DNA of 64,000 nt from Eubacteriales bacterium (GCA_030524225.1 JAUNGV010000004.1:16796-80795); one strand, 5' to 3'; positions 8,871-17,410 are shown, numbered from the stretch's first letter. Translations and numbers: made by a program. Notes: a model not told the origin generated them from the sequence alone.

Positions 8871-9006
8871 GATTGCAAAATAAGCTCGATAGCTTATTTT
8901 GCAATCTCGAGATTTGTGCCGGAGCGTCACAAATCTTGATTATGGCAGACGCAAATTGGATCTTTGCGTTGCCTGTCGCGAGAATCGCTCCGGAAGGGAG
9001 AGAACC
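8871..9006 (+). promoter_or_regulatory. Leader RNA element, loop GGAGCG pairs with CGCTCC before the RBS (copy 1)
   Basis: Three hairpins in a row. A 16-bp perfect stem with loop CGAT (8871-8906). A 9-bp stem AGATTTGTG/CACAAATCT (8910-8918, 8928-8936) whose loop contains CCGGAGCG (8919-8926). A third stem around ACGCAAA/TTTGCGT (8949-8969). The loop is exactly complementary to CGCTCCGG at 8986-8993, an eight-pair pseudoknot. CTCC in that segment can alternatively pair with the Shine-Dalgarno GGAG at 8997-9000. It ends at the ATG of the flavin reductase. See the family description in the findings. Confidence 0.75.
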
Positions 9007-9624
9007 ATGAAGGTATTGATGATTAACGGCAGCCCGCATGCACAGGGAAATACGGCGATTGCACTGCGGGAGATGGAGAGTATTTTTGCACAGGAACAGA
9101 TAGAGACGGAAATTCTGCACGTCGGGAATAAAGATATCCGGGGATGTGTGGCCTGTTATGCCTGTCGAAAGAGGGGGAAATGTGTCTTTGACGATATGGT
9201 CAACGAGGCGGCGCCCAAATTCGAGGCGTGCGACGGCCTGGTGATCGCCAGTCCGGTTTACTACGCGTCGGCAAATGCCACGCTGATCGCTTTTCTGGAT
9301 CGATTATTCTACAGCACGCCCTTTGATAAGACGATGAAAGTCGGGGCGAGCGTTGTGGTGGCCAGAAGGGGCGGTCTGTCGGCGACATTTGACGAGCTGA
9401 ACAAGTATTTCACGATTTCCGGAATGCCGGTCGCTTCCAGCCAGTACTGGAACAGCGTGCACGGAAGAGAGCCGGGAGAAGCGAGTCAGGATGCAGAAGG
9501 GTTGCAGACGATGCGGACGCTGGCAAGGAATATGGCGTTCCTGATCAAGAGTATCGATCTGGGCAAGAAGACCTTTTCCCTGCCGGAGAAGGAGGCGTTT
9601 ACGCCGACTCATTTTATCCGTTAG
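9007..9624 (+). CDS. NADPH-dependent FMN reductase/flavodoxin-fold oxidoreductase
   Basis: 205-residue flavodoxin-like oxidoreductase. The FMN phosphate loop is GSPHAQGNTA at residues 8-17. A cysteine cluster CVACYACRKRGKC (about 47-59) matches the iron-sulfur flavoprotein/multimeric flavodoxin type rather than a plain flavodoxin. SPVYYASANA lines the flavin pocket. ATG at 9007 has GGGAG six bases upstream. It would reduce flavin or quinone-like acceptors with NAD(P)H in the cytoplasm; the physiological acceptor cannot be read from the sequence. It stands alone, convergent with the YoaK-like gene, and its start is embedded in the structured leader. Confidence 0.88.
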   Translation: MKVLMINGSPHAQGNTAIALREMESIFAQEQIETEILHVGNKDIRGCVACYACRKRGKCVFDDMVNEAAPKFEACDGLVIASPVYYASANATLIAFLDRLFYSTPFDKTMKVGASVVVARRGGLSATFDELNKYFTISGMPVASSQYWNSVHGREPGEASQDAEGLQTMRTLARNMAFLIKSIDLGKKTFSLPEKEAFTPTHFIR

Positions 9625-9632
9625 AGCGGATT

Positions 9633-10319
9633 TCACCCTTCCCTGTCGATAAACATCATCAGGAAGGCGCAAAGCATAAAGCCGCAGCTGACGAGAATGG
9701 CGCGCTCGGCGAAGCGCTGCACGGAGAGATTGCCGATCACGGCTCCGCAGGCGAACACGACGATGACGCCGTAGAAGAGGAGGCTGCGCACGAGATCCGA
9801 TCTCTTCTTCGTGTAGTGATATTCGCAGAGGGACTGCGTGGCGGTGCGCAGGTTGCCGATGCACATCGTCGTGGCTGCGCCGAAACCGTTAATCTTGCGG
9901 AAGCTCTCGACCTGTGCCCCGCAGGCAAAAGAGGTCATACTGTTTGCGAGAAGATTCTGCGACTGGGGCAGGAAGCTGACGAGGAGGAAGATCAGAGCCT
10001 CGAGCAGGACGGTGATCTGCCGCCAGTGGATCTGCGGTCTGCGCCGGAAATGGTGGCGGATCAGATCGGAACAGGCGATGCCGAGGGCGAAGGAGAGGAT
10101 AGGGAAGAGATAGCGCACTGCCTGTGTCCAGTTGGTCTGAGAGAGATTGACGGCGAGCAGCAGGATGTTGCCGGTCTGGGCGTTGGCGAAGACACCGCCG
10201 CGGCAGAGATAGGAATAGGCGTCCATAAATCCGCCGGAGAGCGTCAGGAAAATGGCGAGCTCGATGGATTCGGAAATCTGTTTGCGGTCGCCGAGGCGAT
10301 CAGTGATGGGAAGTTTCAT
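9633..10319 (-). CDS. YoaK/DUF1275-family membrane protein
   Basis: 228-residue integral membrane protein with about six hydrophobic segments. The family mark is the N-terminal stretch with GGFMDAYSYL and GGVFANAQTGN (about residues 30-53), and ACGAQVESFRKINGFGAATTMCIGNLR later. Members of DUF1275 are of unknown function, presumed transporters. The ATG at 10319 is chosen over 10331 because GGAG lies six bases upstream of it within a CGCTCCGGAATGGAG block. It is monocistronic and convergent with the flavin reductase. Confidence 0.88.
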   Translation of the reverse strand: MKLPITDRLGDRKQISESIELAIFLTLSGGFMDAYSYLCRGGVFANAQTGNILLLAVNLSQTNWTQAVRYLFPILSFALGIACSDLIRHHFRRRPQIHWRQITVLLEALIFLLVSFLPQSQNLLANSMTSFACGAQVESFRKINGFGAATTMCIGNLRTATQSLCEYHYTKKRSDLVRSLLFYGVIVVFACGAVIGNLSVQRFAERAILVSCGFMLCAFLMMFIDREG

Positions 10320-10358
10320 GGGAATCTCCATTCCGGAGCGCGGGACAGGCGCTCCTGT
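10320..10358 (-). promoter_or_regulatory. Minimal minus-strand copy of the GGAGCG/CGCTCC leader element
   Basis: Read on the minus strand, a short hairpin ACAGGAGCGCCTGT (10358-10345) carries GGAGCG (10355-10350). It is followed at once by CGCTCCGG (10340-10333) and the ribosome binding site GGAG (10329-10326). The spacing between the complementary blocks is only about 10 bases, far shorter than in other copies. The 3' module CTCCGGAATGGAG is identical to that of the copies at 36994 and 53926. Confidence 0.6.
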
Positions 10359-10433
10359 ATGCCGATGCGTTACGAATGCATTGTACCACAGGAAGTATGT
10401 GTGGGAGTGCAGGATTGTAGAAGAAATTTATCT

Positions 10434-10775
10434 AAGGATATCCTGACAAATTCCGTCTACACCGGAGCTATCGCTTCCCAGAAGAAGGAATACCACTTCA
10501 AAATTGGCACCATCGGGGAGAAAAAGCCGGAGGACTGGATTGTGGTGGAGAACCAGCATGAGCCGCTTGTTGACCGCAAGATCTTAGACATCGTGCAGTG
10601 CAAGATGAACTCCCGGCAGCGTCCTCGCCAGAACGGGGAAATCAGCCTGTTTGCGGGGGGTATCAAATGCAGCGAGTGCGGAAAGTCACTGACTATCCGC
10701 TACACCAACGACAAGCACCCGAAGGAGATTTCTATTCTCTTTTCCTGTATGCGCTGCGAAAGATTTTTGCGGTAA
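10434..10775 (+). pseudogene. Remnant of a large serine recombinase
   Basis: A reading frame encodes the middle of a TnpX-like serine recombinase: ILTNSVYTGAI, then EDWIVVENQHEPLVD and the zinc-ribbon start GGIKCSECGKSLTIRY. The catalytic N-terminal domain is absent and the C-terminus stops inside the zinc ribbon, where a perfect palindrome interrupts it. No start codon or ribosome binding site precedes it. This is a scar of an integrative element that once sat here, and fits the AT-rich accessory character of the following genes. Confidence 0.75.
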
Positions 10776-10866
10776 ACCGCAAAAATCTTTCGTATATAAG
10801 TTGTAAAACGTCGTCAAACAGCGTATAATTCTATTAAAGATTTCAGCGGTAAACCGCAAAAATCTT
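10757..10866 (+). promoter_or_regulatory. Promoter bracketed by two related palindromes
   Basis: A perfect 17-bp inverted repeat with a 2-base loop (CGAAAGATTTTTGCGGT, 10757-10773, and its complement 10776-10792). A second, imperfect copy (AAGATTTCAGCGGT, 10837-10850, with 10853-10866). Between them lies a near-consensus promoter: TTGTAA at 10801-10806, 17 bases, TATAAT at 10824-10829. The second palindrome would overlap the start of transcription. The arrangement suggests an operator pair around the promoter of the DUF4143 ATPase. Confidence 0.65.
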
Positions 10867-10884
10867 CAACAGGAGATGCTATAC

Positions 10885-12138
10885 ATGGAAATCAAAAGAG
10901 ATCACTACCTGAATATACTCATCAGCAAGAAGCATAATAGCCTCATTAAGGTCATAACCGGTATGCGTAGATGCGGCAAGTCCTATCTTCTCTTTACTCT
11001 ATTTAAGAGGTATCTGTTGTCAGAAGGTATAGATGAAGAGCATATCATAGAAATTGCCTTTGATGCCTTTGAAAACAAACAGCTGTGTGACCCGAATGTC
11101 CTGTATCCGCATTTGAAGGAGCGGATTCAGGGCGATAACATGTACTATGTATTGCTTGACGAGGTGCAGCTGCTGGGCGAATTTGAATCCGTTCTCAATA
11201 GCCTGATCCGCATGAAAAATGTGGACGTATATGTAACCGGAAGCAATGCCCGTTTTCTCTCCAGGGATGTAATTACGGAGTTCCGCGGACGCGGCGATGA
11301 GGTGCATATGTACCCGCTGAGCTTTGCAGAATTCATGTCAGTTTATCAAGGGACGAAGCAGGACGGCTGGAATGAGTATATGCTTTATGGCGGCATTCCT
11401 CTAGTGCTTGGATTTACCACTCCGGATCAGAAAATCGCCTTTCTGAAATCACTTTTTGAAGAGACTTATATTTCCGATATTGTCGGAAGACACAACATCC
11501 GTAATAAGGCGGAGCTGGAAGAGCTCCTGAATATTCTGTCCTCGGCCGTTGGGTCTCTGACCAATCCGGAAAAGTTGTCAGCAACATTTCGGACGGTCAA
11601 GAAAAAGAAAATCAGCAATGCAACGATCAAGAGATACATTGACTATCTCTGTGATTCCTTTCTGATTGAAAGTGCAATTCGCTACGATGTGAAGGGAAAG
11701 AAATACATTGATACCCCTGTAAAATATTATTTTACGGATATGGGACTGCGCAACGCACGATTGAATTTCCGTCAGATAGAAGAAACGCACAGTATGGAAA
11801 ATATCATCTTTAATGAGTTGAAAATAAGAGGTTTCAATGTGGATGTGGGTGTTATCGTGCAGTACGGTACCAATGAGAAGGGCAACAGCATCCGCAAACA
11901 ATTAGAAATAGATTTTGTCTGCAATAAGGGCTCTAAGCGCTGTTATATCCAGTCCGCTTATGCGATTCCGGATCAGACGAAAATGGAGCAGGAGCAGCGA
12001 TCCCTGATGCTGACCGGAGACTTCTTCAAACGAATCATAATTACCAAAGATACACCTGCGCCATATTACAATGAATCGGGCGTGCTCATTATGAGCGTTT
12101 ATGATTTTCTACTGAATGATAATAGCATGGAGAACTGA
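10885..12138 (+). CDS. AAA ATPase with DUF4143 domain
   Basis: 417-residue protein with an AAA_14-type ATPase domain. Walker A is GMRRCGKS at 26-33 and Walker B LLDEVQ has Asp92-Glu93; VTGSNARFLS and the FRGR segment follow. The DUF4143 C-terminal region starts near residue 190 and resembles a nuclease-like fold in this family. ATG at 10885 is preferred to 10876 because AGGAG ends at 10875, nine bases upstream. Such ATPases are common in accessory regions of gut bacteria; their function is not established. Base use is AT-rich, like the recombinase scar just upstream. Confidence 0.85.
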   Translation: MEIKRDHYLNILISKKHNSLIKVITGMRRCGKSYLLFTLFKRYLLSEGIDEEHIIEIAFDAFENKQLCDPNVLYPHLKERIQGDNMYYVLLDEVQLLGEFESVLNSLIRMKNVDVYVTGSNARFLSRDVITEFRGRGDEVHMYPLSFAEFMSVYQGTKQDGWNEYMLYGGIPLVLGFTTPDQKIAFLKSLFEETYISDIVGRHNIRNKAELEELLNILSSAVGSLTNPEKLSATFRTVKKKKISNATIKRYIDYLCDSFLIESAIRYDVKGKKYIDTPVKYYFTDMGLRNARLNFRQIEETHSMENIIFNELKIRGFNVDVGVIVQYGTNEKGNSIRKQLEIDFVCNKGSKRCYIQSAYAIPDQTKMEQEQRSLMLTGDFFKRIIITKDTPAPYYNESGVLIMSVYDFLLNDNSMEN

Positions 12139-12205
12139 GAGTTATCACAAACTTTAACAAAATACCTTTTATGCTGCAGTGATGCAGCCGCAGAGAGTGA
12201 AAAAG

Positions 12206-12231
12206 CGCGGGACGGAAAACGCCCGCGTTTT
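12206..12231 (+). terminator. Possible terminator after the DUF4143 ATPase
   Basis: A GC-rich stem CGCGGG/CCCGCG (12206-12211, 12222-12227) followed by TTTTC, 68 bases after the stop codon. Confidence 0.5.
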
Positions 12232-12247
12232 CTTAAAACAGAAAAAT

Positions 12248-12280
12248 AGTATATTACGATACACTATATTATGATATACT
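12248..12280 (+). promoter_or_regulatory. AT-rich inverted repeat upstream of the second ATPase
   Basis: Two 14-base arms, AGTATATTACGATA (12248-12261) and TATTATGATATACT (12267-12280), match as an inverted repeat at 11 of 14 positions. The right arm contains a -10-like TATACT. It is the only structured part of the 12139-12447 gap besides the terminator and is a candidate operator for the gene at 12448. Confidence 0.4.
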
Positions 12281-12447
12281 AAATGCGGGAGATAGAAATA
12301 TAGGAAGATATGAAAATAGCAGAGCGGGATCACGATGGAGAGCAGAGAAGCGGATCCTATCCGATTCAATGATGATAGAACGGAAACCGCATATGCGGAG
12401 CGACCGCAGAGTCTGCAGACAGACTGTGGCAGGAGGGAAGAGGGACG

Positions 12448-13836
12448 ATGTTCATCGGCAGAGAAAAGGAATTACAGAAACTGCATAAGATGTATGCCAG
12501 CGGAAGGCCGGAGGTGGCGATTATTTACGGCCGGCGCCGTGTTGGAAAGACGACGCTGATTAATCATTTCTGCCGGGATAAAAAGACGATTTTTTTTGCG
12601 GCGCAGGAGAGTAGTGCGACGCAGAATCTGGAAGCGCTCTCGGAAGCGATCAGCCAGACGGAAGGGAGAGACGGAGTGAGTTCTCCGGTGTTTCGCAGCT
12701 TTGAAGATGCTTTTGCACACATTGCAGGGCTCGCCAGACAGGAGAGGATTATTTTTGTCATTGACGAGTATCCCTATCTGGCGGCTGCGGATAAGAGCGT
12801 TTCTTCGGTTCTGCAGCATGTGCTCGATCATGCGTGTAAGGAGGGACAGCTGTTTCTGATTCTGTGCGGCTCCTCGATGAGCTTTATGGAGCATCAGGTA
12901 TTGGGGTATCAGAGTCCGCTGTATGGAAGACGCACGGCGCAGTTTAAGATCCTGCCCTTTGACTACCGTGATACGGGAAAGTGGTTTCCGAATTACTCCG
13001 CAGCCGACAGAGCGGTGATGTACGGGATAACCGGCGGCGTGCCGTTGTATTTGGAGCAGTTTTCGCCGGAACAGTCTGTCAGGGAGAATCTTCTGGAGAA
13101 TGTTTTTGACGCCAATGCGATGCTGTTTGAAGAACCTTCTAATTTGCTGAAGCAGGAACTGCGGGAACCGGCGATGTACAATGCGATCATAACGGCGGTG
13201 GCGGGCGGAAGGAGCAAGCTGTCGGAGATTGCGTCGGCTGTCGGGATGGAGACGGGACTGTGTTCCAAATATATTGGCAATCTGATCACGCTGGGACTGA
13301 TGCGGCGGGAAGTGCCGGTTACCGAACCGTCCAGCAGAAGGCCGGTTTATGAGATTGCCGATCCGTTTTTCCGATTCTGGTATACGTTTGTGCCGCGAAG
13401 CCTTTCCAATATTGTCGCCGGAAGGATGGAGGAAAGCTATGAGGCGGCTGTCGGCTGTCGGCTATCCCATTACATGGGGCTGACGTTTGAGAGGATGTGC
13501 CGGGATTATCTGCTGTATTATGACAGAGAACTGCCGTTTTTGCCGGAGAAGGTCGGGCAGTGGTGGGGCGGTAATCCCAGAACGCGCAGACAGGCACAGA
13601 TTGACGTGGTGATGACGTCCATGGAGGGGGACTGCGCGATCGTGGGATCCTGTAAGTTCCGAAAAGAGCCGCTTGCGGAAACGGAACTGGAACTGATGCG
13701 GGAGTATGCGGAGGCGATGGGGGGATTTTCCCGGTATTATTATTACTTCTTTTCAAAGGGAGGCTTTACGCGGGAGCTGGAGGAAAAAGCGGGAGAGACG
13801 GTACGGCTGTTTACGCTGGAGGAGCTGTATCAGTGA
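12448..13836 (+). CDS. Archaeal-type AAA ATPase with DUF234 C-terminus
   Basis: 462-residue ATPase of the archaeal_ATPase/DUF234 type. It starts with the typical MFIGREKELQKL, Walker A GRRRVGKT at 28-35, Walker B IIFVIDEYPYLA, and sensor segment LCGSSMSFME. A winged-helix part and the DUF234 domain follow (VYEIADPFFRFWYTFV, and RQAQIDVV near the end). ATG at 12448 is preceded by a purine-rich AGAGGGACG. Function is unknown. It is the second stand-alone AAA ATPase in 3 kb but belongs to a different subfamily from its neighbour and is GC-rich, so the two are unlikely to be duplicates. Confidence 0.88.
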   Translation: MFIGREKELQKLHKMYASGRPEVAIIYGRRRVGKTTLINHFCRDKKTIFFAAQESSATQNLEALSEAISQTEGRDGVSSPVFRSFEDAFAHIAGLARQERIIFVIDEYPYLAAADKSVSSVLQHVLDHACKEGQLFLILCGSSMSFMEHQVLGYQSPLYGRRTAQFKILPFDYRDTGKWFPNYSAADRAVMYGITGGVPLYLEQFSPEQSVRENLLENVFDANAMLFEEPSNLLKQELREPAMYNAIITAVAGGRSKLSEIASAVGMETGLCSKYIGNLITLGLMRREVPVTEPSSRRPVYEIADPFFRFWYTFVPRSLSNIVAGRMEESYEAAVGCRLSHYMGLTFERMCRDYLLYYDRELPFLPEKVGQWWGGNPRTRRQAQIDVVMTSMEGDCAIVGSCKFRKEPLAETELELMREYAEAMGGFSRYYYYFFSKGGFTRELEEKAGETVRLFTLEELYQ

Positions 13837-13934
13837 GAGGATGGAAGCGGATAGTCCGGAGCGGCTGCGCCCCAACAGCGTCAAGCGATCCGGATTATAA
13901 CTATGGAACAGCAGTGGTGACACGGTCGGTGCGG

Positions 13935-14870
13935 TTACAGCGGCAGCCGCAGCTGGCCGTCGCGCCAGCTCTCCTGCCGGGCCTCGTGCAGCTGATCCTC
14001 CGGCCTTGGGTGTCCGGTCAGAAACGGGGAATCGGGATCGTGGCGCTGTAGATTGCGGCGCACAGCCGCCTCGTCCGTATTGGCGTAGCAGTAGCGGCAC
14101 AGGTGCGGGCAGGTATCGTACTGCCCGATGTCGCTGTTTAAGAAGCAGGCGCACTGCGCGCGGGAGGAAGGGCGGCTGGGAGCGGACAGAGAACAGTGCA
14201 GGGCGCTCTCGTAAGTCTCCATCGTCATGCAGCCCCGGCAGTCGATTCCGAGCGGCGCGAGATCATTGCCCTCGGCACAGGCCTTGACGGTCATGCCGCA
14301 GCGACGGCCGATTCCGGCAAAGGCGCGTCCGATGGTCAGGCGGTCGACGGTGGAGACGGCCTGTGCCTGCGGGAAATTGCGCCGCACCTTCTGATACAGG
14401 TCGATAAAGCTGATGACACAGGTGTGCGTGAAGCCGGAGAGAGCCTCGGCCATCATGGCGAAGTCCTCCAGATGGCGCTGAAGAGGGTACTCCTCATTCA
14501 GGAGAATCGGATCATAGCGCCAGCCGATGGCGTCCGCGCCCACAATACCGGAGAGGGTGCGAAAATAGTGGATTACCTCTTCCTTAGGCGGAACGTTCGG
14601 TTCGATATCGGGACCGTAGGGCGTAATCGTCACGAACCAGTACTGTCCGTAGGGGTGCAGCGCGGCGACCGCCTCGTTTGTCAGCATGGGAGCGGGATTT
14701 TTGCTGCAGAAGCCGATCAGATCCACGACATCGGGAGAGAGGCGGTAGCGCGTCACGGAGACGGGATTGTAGGGATTGCGCACAAGCACATAGCCCTCCC
14801 GCAGCCGGTTCAGAAACCATTTGGAATAGAATGCGGGAATGTCCGTCCGCATGCCGGTCTGTATGATCAT
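13935..14870 (-). CDS. DUF1848 family protein
   Basis: 311-residue cytoplasmic protein of DUF1848. It begins with the family-like MIIQTGMRTDIPAFYSKWF and YVLVRNPYNP. Many cysteines cluster in the last third, including CRGC near residue 218 and CDTCPHLCRYCY-like spacing (C-x3-C-x2-C, about 264-271), which suggests an iron-sulfur cluster of the kind used by radical SAM proteins. The canonical N-terminal CxxxCxxC is absent. ATG at 14870 has AAAGGA seven bases upstream. No operon partner; biochemical role unknown. Confidence 0.85.
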   Translation of the reverse strand: MIIQTGMRTDIPAFYSKWFLNRLREGYVLVRNPYNPVSVTRYRLSPDVVDLIGFCSKNPAPMLTNEAVAALHPYGQYWFVTITPYGPDIEPNVPPKEEVIHYFRTLSGIVGADAIGWRYDPILLNEEYPLQRHLEDFAMMAEALSGFTHTCVISFIDLYQKVRRNFPQAQAVSTVDRLTIGRAFAGIGRRCGMTVKACAEGNDLAPLGIDCRGCMTMETYESALHCSLSAPSRPSSRAQCACFLNSDIGQYDTCPHLCRYCYANTDEAAVRRNLQRHDPDSPFLTGHPRPEDQLHEARQESWRDGQLRLPL

Positions 14871-15529
14871 GGAGAAATCCTTTCTGTTCTTTCCAAAATT
14901 CTGTACCCGGTAATCGGGTATTGAAAATCAGTGTGACACCAGAGTCAAAAGAGTATCTATTCTGCGGCGGGCGAATCTGCATCAGAATTTATTCTTTTGG
15001 CGCTGGTATTTTTATTCATAGTATAGAACTCTCCGGAAAGGCGCAAGAGAGCACCTTTTGGTGACTGTGGATAGGTTATCCACATAATTAGTGGAAAAAT
15101 GGTGGATAAATCTCCTCTCTCGGGGGATAACAGAAGAGAAAAACGGATAGCATTCCCCATAAACGCCGAAAAATAGGGAAAAAATAAAAAACACCGCGGA
15201 CAGGAAAAGAGAGAGGATACAAGAATATGATTGTGGATAAGTCCGTCAGCTATGTCTGATGACATAGCTGACGGACTCGAACCGGAGCCGCGAAAAGTGG
15301 CCCTGTACAGCTTCTTTTATTGGCGGTTACAAAAGAAAAGACGAAGGAGAAATTAAAGACGCTCATATGGAGATACTTCATGAGCGGCTGGAATACCCGG
15401 AGGATATGTTCGGCCAATGGAGGTCTGCCACCAATGCTCAAGAGGAAGCAATATTATGAGTCACTGGCGGAGGTAGCTTAAAGGTTTCGTGTAGAAAAAG
15501 TGTAAAGGAATATTGATAATATCAGAGAG
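14871..15529 (+). other. Long intergenic stretch with an orphan hairpin and a possible gene scar
   Basis: No intact gene is seen. A 17-bp perfect hairpin with loop TGAT (arms 15240-15256 and 15261-15277) has the same build as the first hairpins of the leaders at 8871 and 60898, but no GGAGCG loop or CGCTCC block follows. The segment 15310-15480 reads as a broken short reading frame without start and may be the remnant of a gene lost from this accessory region. The rest shows nothing recognisable. Confidence 0.45.
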
Positions 15530-16447
15530 CTAACTGTAAATTCTATTTACAAGCTCCATGTAAAAATCCCGCAACATCACATATTCAATATTTTCGGAAA
15601 TTAACTTTTGAGTTGTATCTCTATAGTCATCTTTATAGAAATCTTCCGTACAGATTTTATTTGCCAGCTCTAATATATTTATATTGCTGGGAGCTGCCGG
15701 TGCGATTTCTATTCCCAATGTAACCCGATGGGCTCTTACTTCTTCTACAAGTTTTATAAACGAATCATTAATCTCCACCCGGGAGGCAAGTTTGTAAATA
15801 TCATATAAATGTCTTGCGTTTCTACGAGGTTTATCTTGAAGATAATAATCGCAGACAGCAAATATTTTATCAATCAATGTTCTTTCCAATGCCTGAACAC
15901 GCATTGAGAATTCTGTCAGTCCATATGTCCGGATCAGCTCTGGCTCTTCTGTTCCGAGGGCATCTAACAGATAGTTTCCTATGTTTCGTTCTTCTGTCGG
16001 AAAGGCATATGATTTAAGCGCAGTTTCTAATTTCACATATGCAGGAATAGGAGCAACAAACCGGTCGCCTATCACTGATTCATAGTAAAAATCATAATGA
16101 TTTAAATCTCTATCACTTTGGATTGAATTGAAATTCCTGATTTCCAAACCAAGTTCGTCAGCAATTGGTTTTAAAATATTATATTTCAGTTTCTTTCTTC
16201 GGGCTTCGCCCAGATGCTCTGTAAATGTGATATCAATATCTTCCGAAAATCTGTCAATCAATCTATAGGCCTTCGATAACGAAGTCCCTCCTTTGAATAC
16301 GACAGGATAATCAATTACTGCCAGTTTCTGCAATATAAGTGTTACATAATAATCCTTTTCGACAATATCTTCGTTGACATTCAGTCTTTCGGAAGTAAGC
16401 AGGATTGCATCTCTGAACAATTCTCTATTTTCTTTATGCAAGTACAT
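15530..16447 (-). CDS. AbiEii-type nucleotidyltransferase toxin
   Basis: 305-residue nucleotidyltransferase of the AbiEii/AbiGii toxin family. Diagnostic segments are EKDYYVTLIL (30-39), FKGGTSLSKAY (51-61) and SEDIDI with Asp70 and Asp72, the GGTSL plus DxD layout of the family. The ATG at 16447 lies 14 bases inside the end of the antitoxin gene and has GGAG eight bases upstream, so translation is coupled. In characterised pairs the toxin modifies tRNA acceptor ends with nucleotides and arrests growth, and provides phage exclusion. AT-rich relative to the surroundings. Confidence 0.9.
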   Translation of the reverse strand: MYLHKENRELFRDAILLTSERLNVNEDIVEKDYYVTLILQKLAVIDYPVVFKGGTSLSKAYRLIDRFSEDIDITFTEHLGEARRKKLKYNILKPIADELGLEIRNFNSIQSDRDLNHYDFYYESVIGDRFVAPIPAYVKLETALKSYAFPTEERNIGNYLLDALGTEEPELIRTYGLTEFSMRVQALERTLIDKIFAVCDYYLQDKPRRNARHLYDIYKLASRVEINDSFIKLVEEVRAHRVTLGIEIAPAAPSNINILELANKICTEDFYKDDYRDTTQKLISENIEYVMLRDFYMELVNRIYS

Positions 16448-17057
16448 GGTCCAGCTCCAATTCATAATAGTATTTAAATATGATTCCCGGATAATCCCGA
16501 ATATACAGATCAATATCTTTGCGTGTTATACCATGCAATTCAATATACTCTGCAAATTTTTCTTTTGCTTCCTGATAGCTTCCATCCAGATAGGCATCAA
16601 GATTTTTCAATAGTTCCAGCATTTGCAGAACATATACATTCTCTGCTGTCACGGGAACAACAGGTTTTCTTACATAAAACAGACGATTGCCAATCATAAT
16701 TTCACGAGCAGGGGAATTGGTATTATTGCTGACAATCTCCACAACACGAGGAACCTGCGCAGATATTCCAAGTTGATTTGCAAAGGAATTCCCGGCATGG
16801 AAACCATCTACATTCTTGCCTTTGGAAATAAAGCGATATCTTGCTACCATATCCGCATTTGGTCCAATGGAAGACTTGAGTAATGACTTCTTCGGACGAT
16901 AATAAATGCCTGTATCATACTTAGCCAGGAAACCGTTTTTGCACATTGTTTTTAATTGCTGATTAAGCGCTGATTTTGATATACCATCTCTCTTTAAATC
17001 AGAAAAAAAGATCGGTTCAGCTTCTTTATAGTTTTCTAAAATCTCATCATAAAGCAT
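16434..17057 (-). CDS. AbiEi-type antitoxin/transcriptional regulator
   Basis: 207-residue partner of the toxin at 15530. The N-terminal winged helix (about 1-60) reads ISKSALNQQLKTMCKNGFLAKYDTGIYYRP, then a C-terminal domain as in DUF6088/AbiEi proteins. ATG at 17057 has GAGG seven bases upstream. The last residues overlap the toxin start. In type IV systems this protein both counteracts the toxin and represses the operon; the inverted repeat just upstream is the likely binding site. Confidence 0.87.
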   Translation of the reverse strand: MLYDEILENYKEAEPIFFSDLKRDGISKSALNQQLKTMCKNGFLAKYDTGIYYRPKKSLLKSSIGPNADMVARYRFISKGKNVDGFHAGNSFANQLGISAQVPRVVEIVSNNTNSPAREIMIGNRLFYVRKPVVPVTAENVYVLQMLELLKNLDAYLDGSYQEAKEKFAEYIELHGITRKDIDLYIRDYPGIIFKYYYELELDHVLA

Positions 17058-17069
17058 ATCTTTACCTCT

Positions 17070-17112
17070 AAACCTTAATGGTTTAATTAGTTTATATTAA
17101 ATTTGTTAAGGT
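17070..17112 (-). promoter_or_regulatory. Inverted repeats upstream of abiEi-like gene
   Basis: ACCTTAA (17072-17078) and TTAAGGT (17106-17112) form an inverted pair. A smaller repeat AAACC/GGTTT (17070-17084) overlaps it. The AT-rich centre resembles promoter DNA for the minus strand. The position fits autorepression by the antitoxin. Confidence 0.5.
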
Positions 17113-17410
17113 CATGTTATCTTCATTTTTACGATTTGTCAATCGAACAAATTCAACACCGGACCTTTCTTGTGGACGAAATGGCAGATATCACCTTTGC
17201 TCGCTCTTTCTGTATTCTGATGGATGTGCTAAATGGGAAAGACGCCGGCGGAGTATAAGAACGAGTTGAGAAAGTGAAAAGAGATTCGCGAAAAGCTGTC
17301 TCGTACCACTCTGTTTTGTCAAATAAAATATTTTCAGATCTTTCAAAAATCATGTAGAAATTTCAAATCAGAATTTGTGCATAATAGATAAAAATGAAAA
17401 GAAAAGAAGA

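Noticed and set aside
10434..10775. Active recombinase gene
   Set aside because: The catalytic serine domain is missing and the zinc ribbon is cut.
13836..13935. Another copy of the leader element (CCGGAGCG near 13855)
   Set aside because: No stem around it and no CGCTCC block follows; it lies after a stop codon and before a convergent gene.
15310..15480. Small gene in the 14.9-15.5 kb gap
   Set aside because: No start codon with ribosome binding site and frame changes are needed; kept only as a possible scar.
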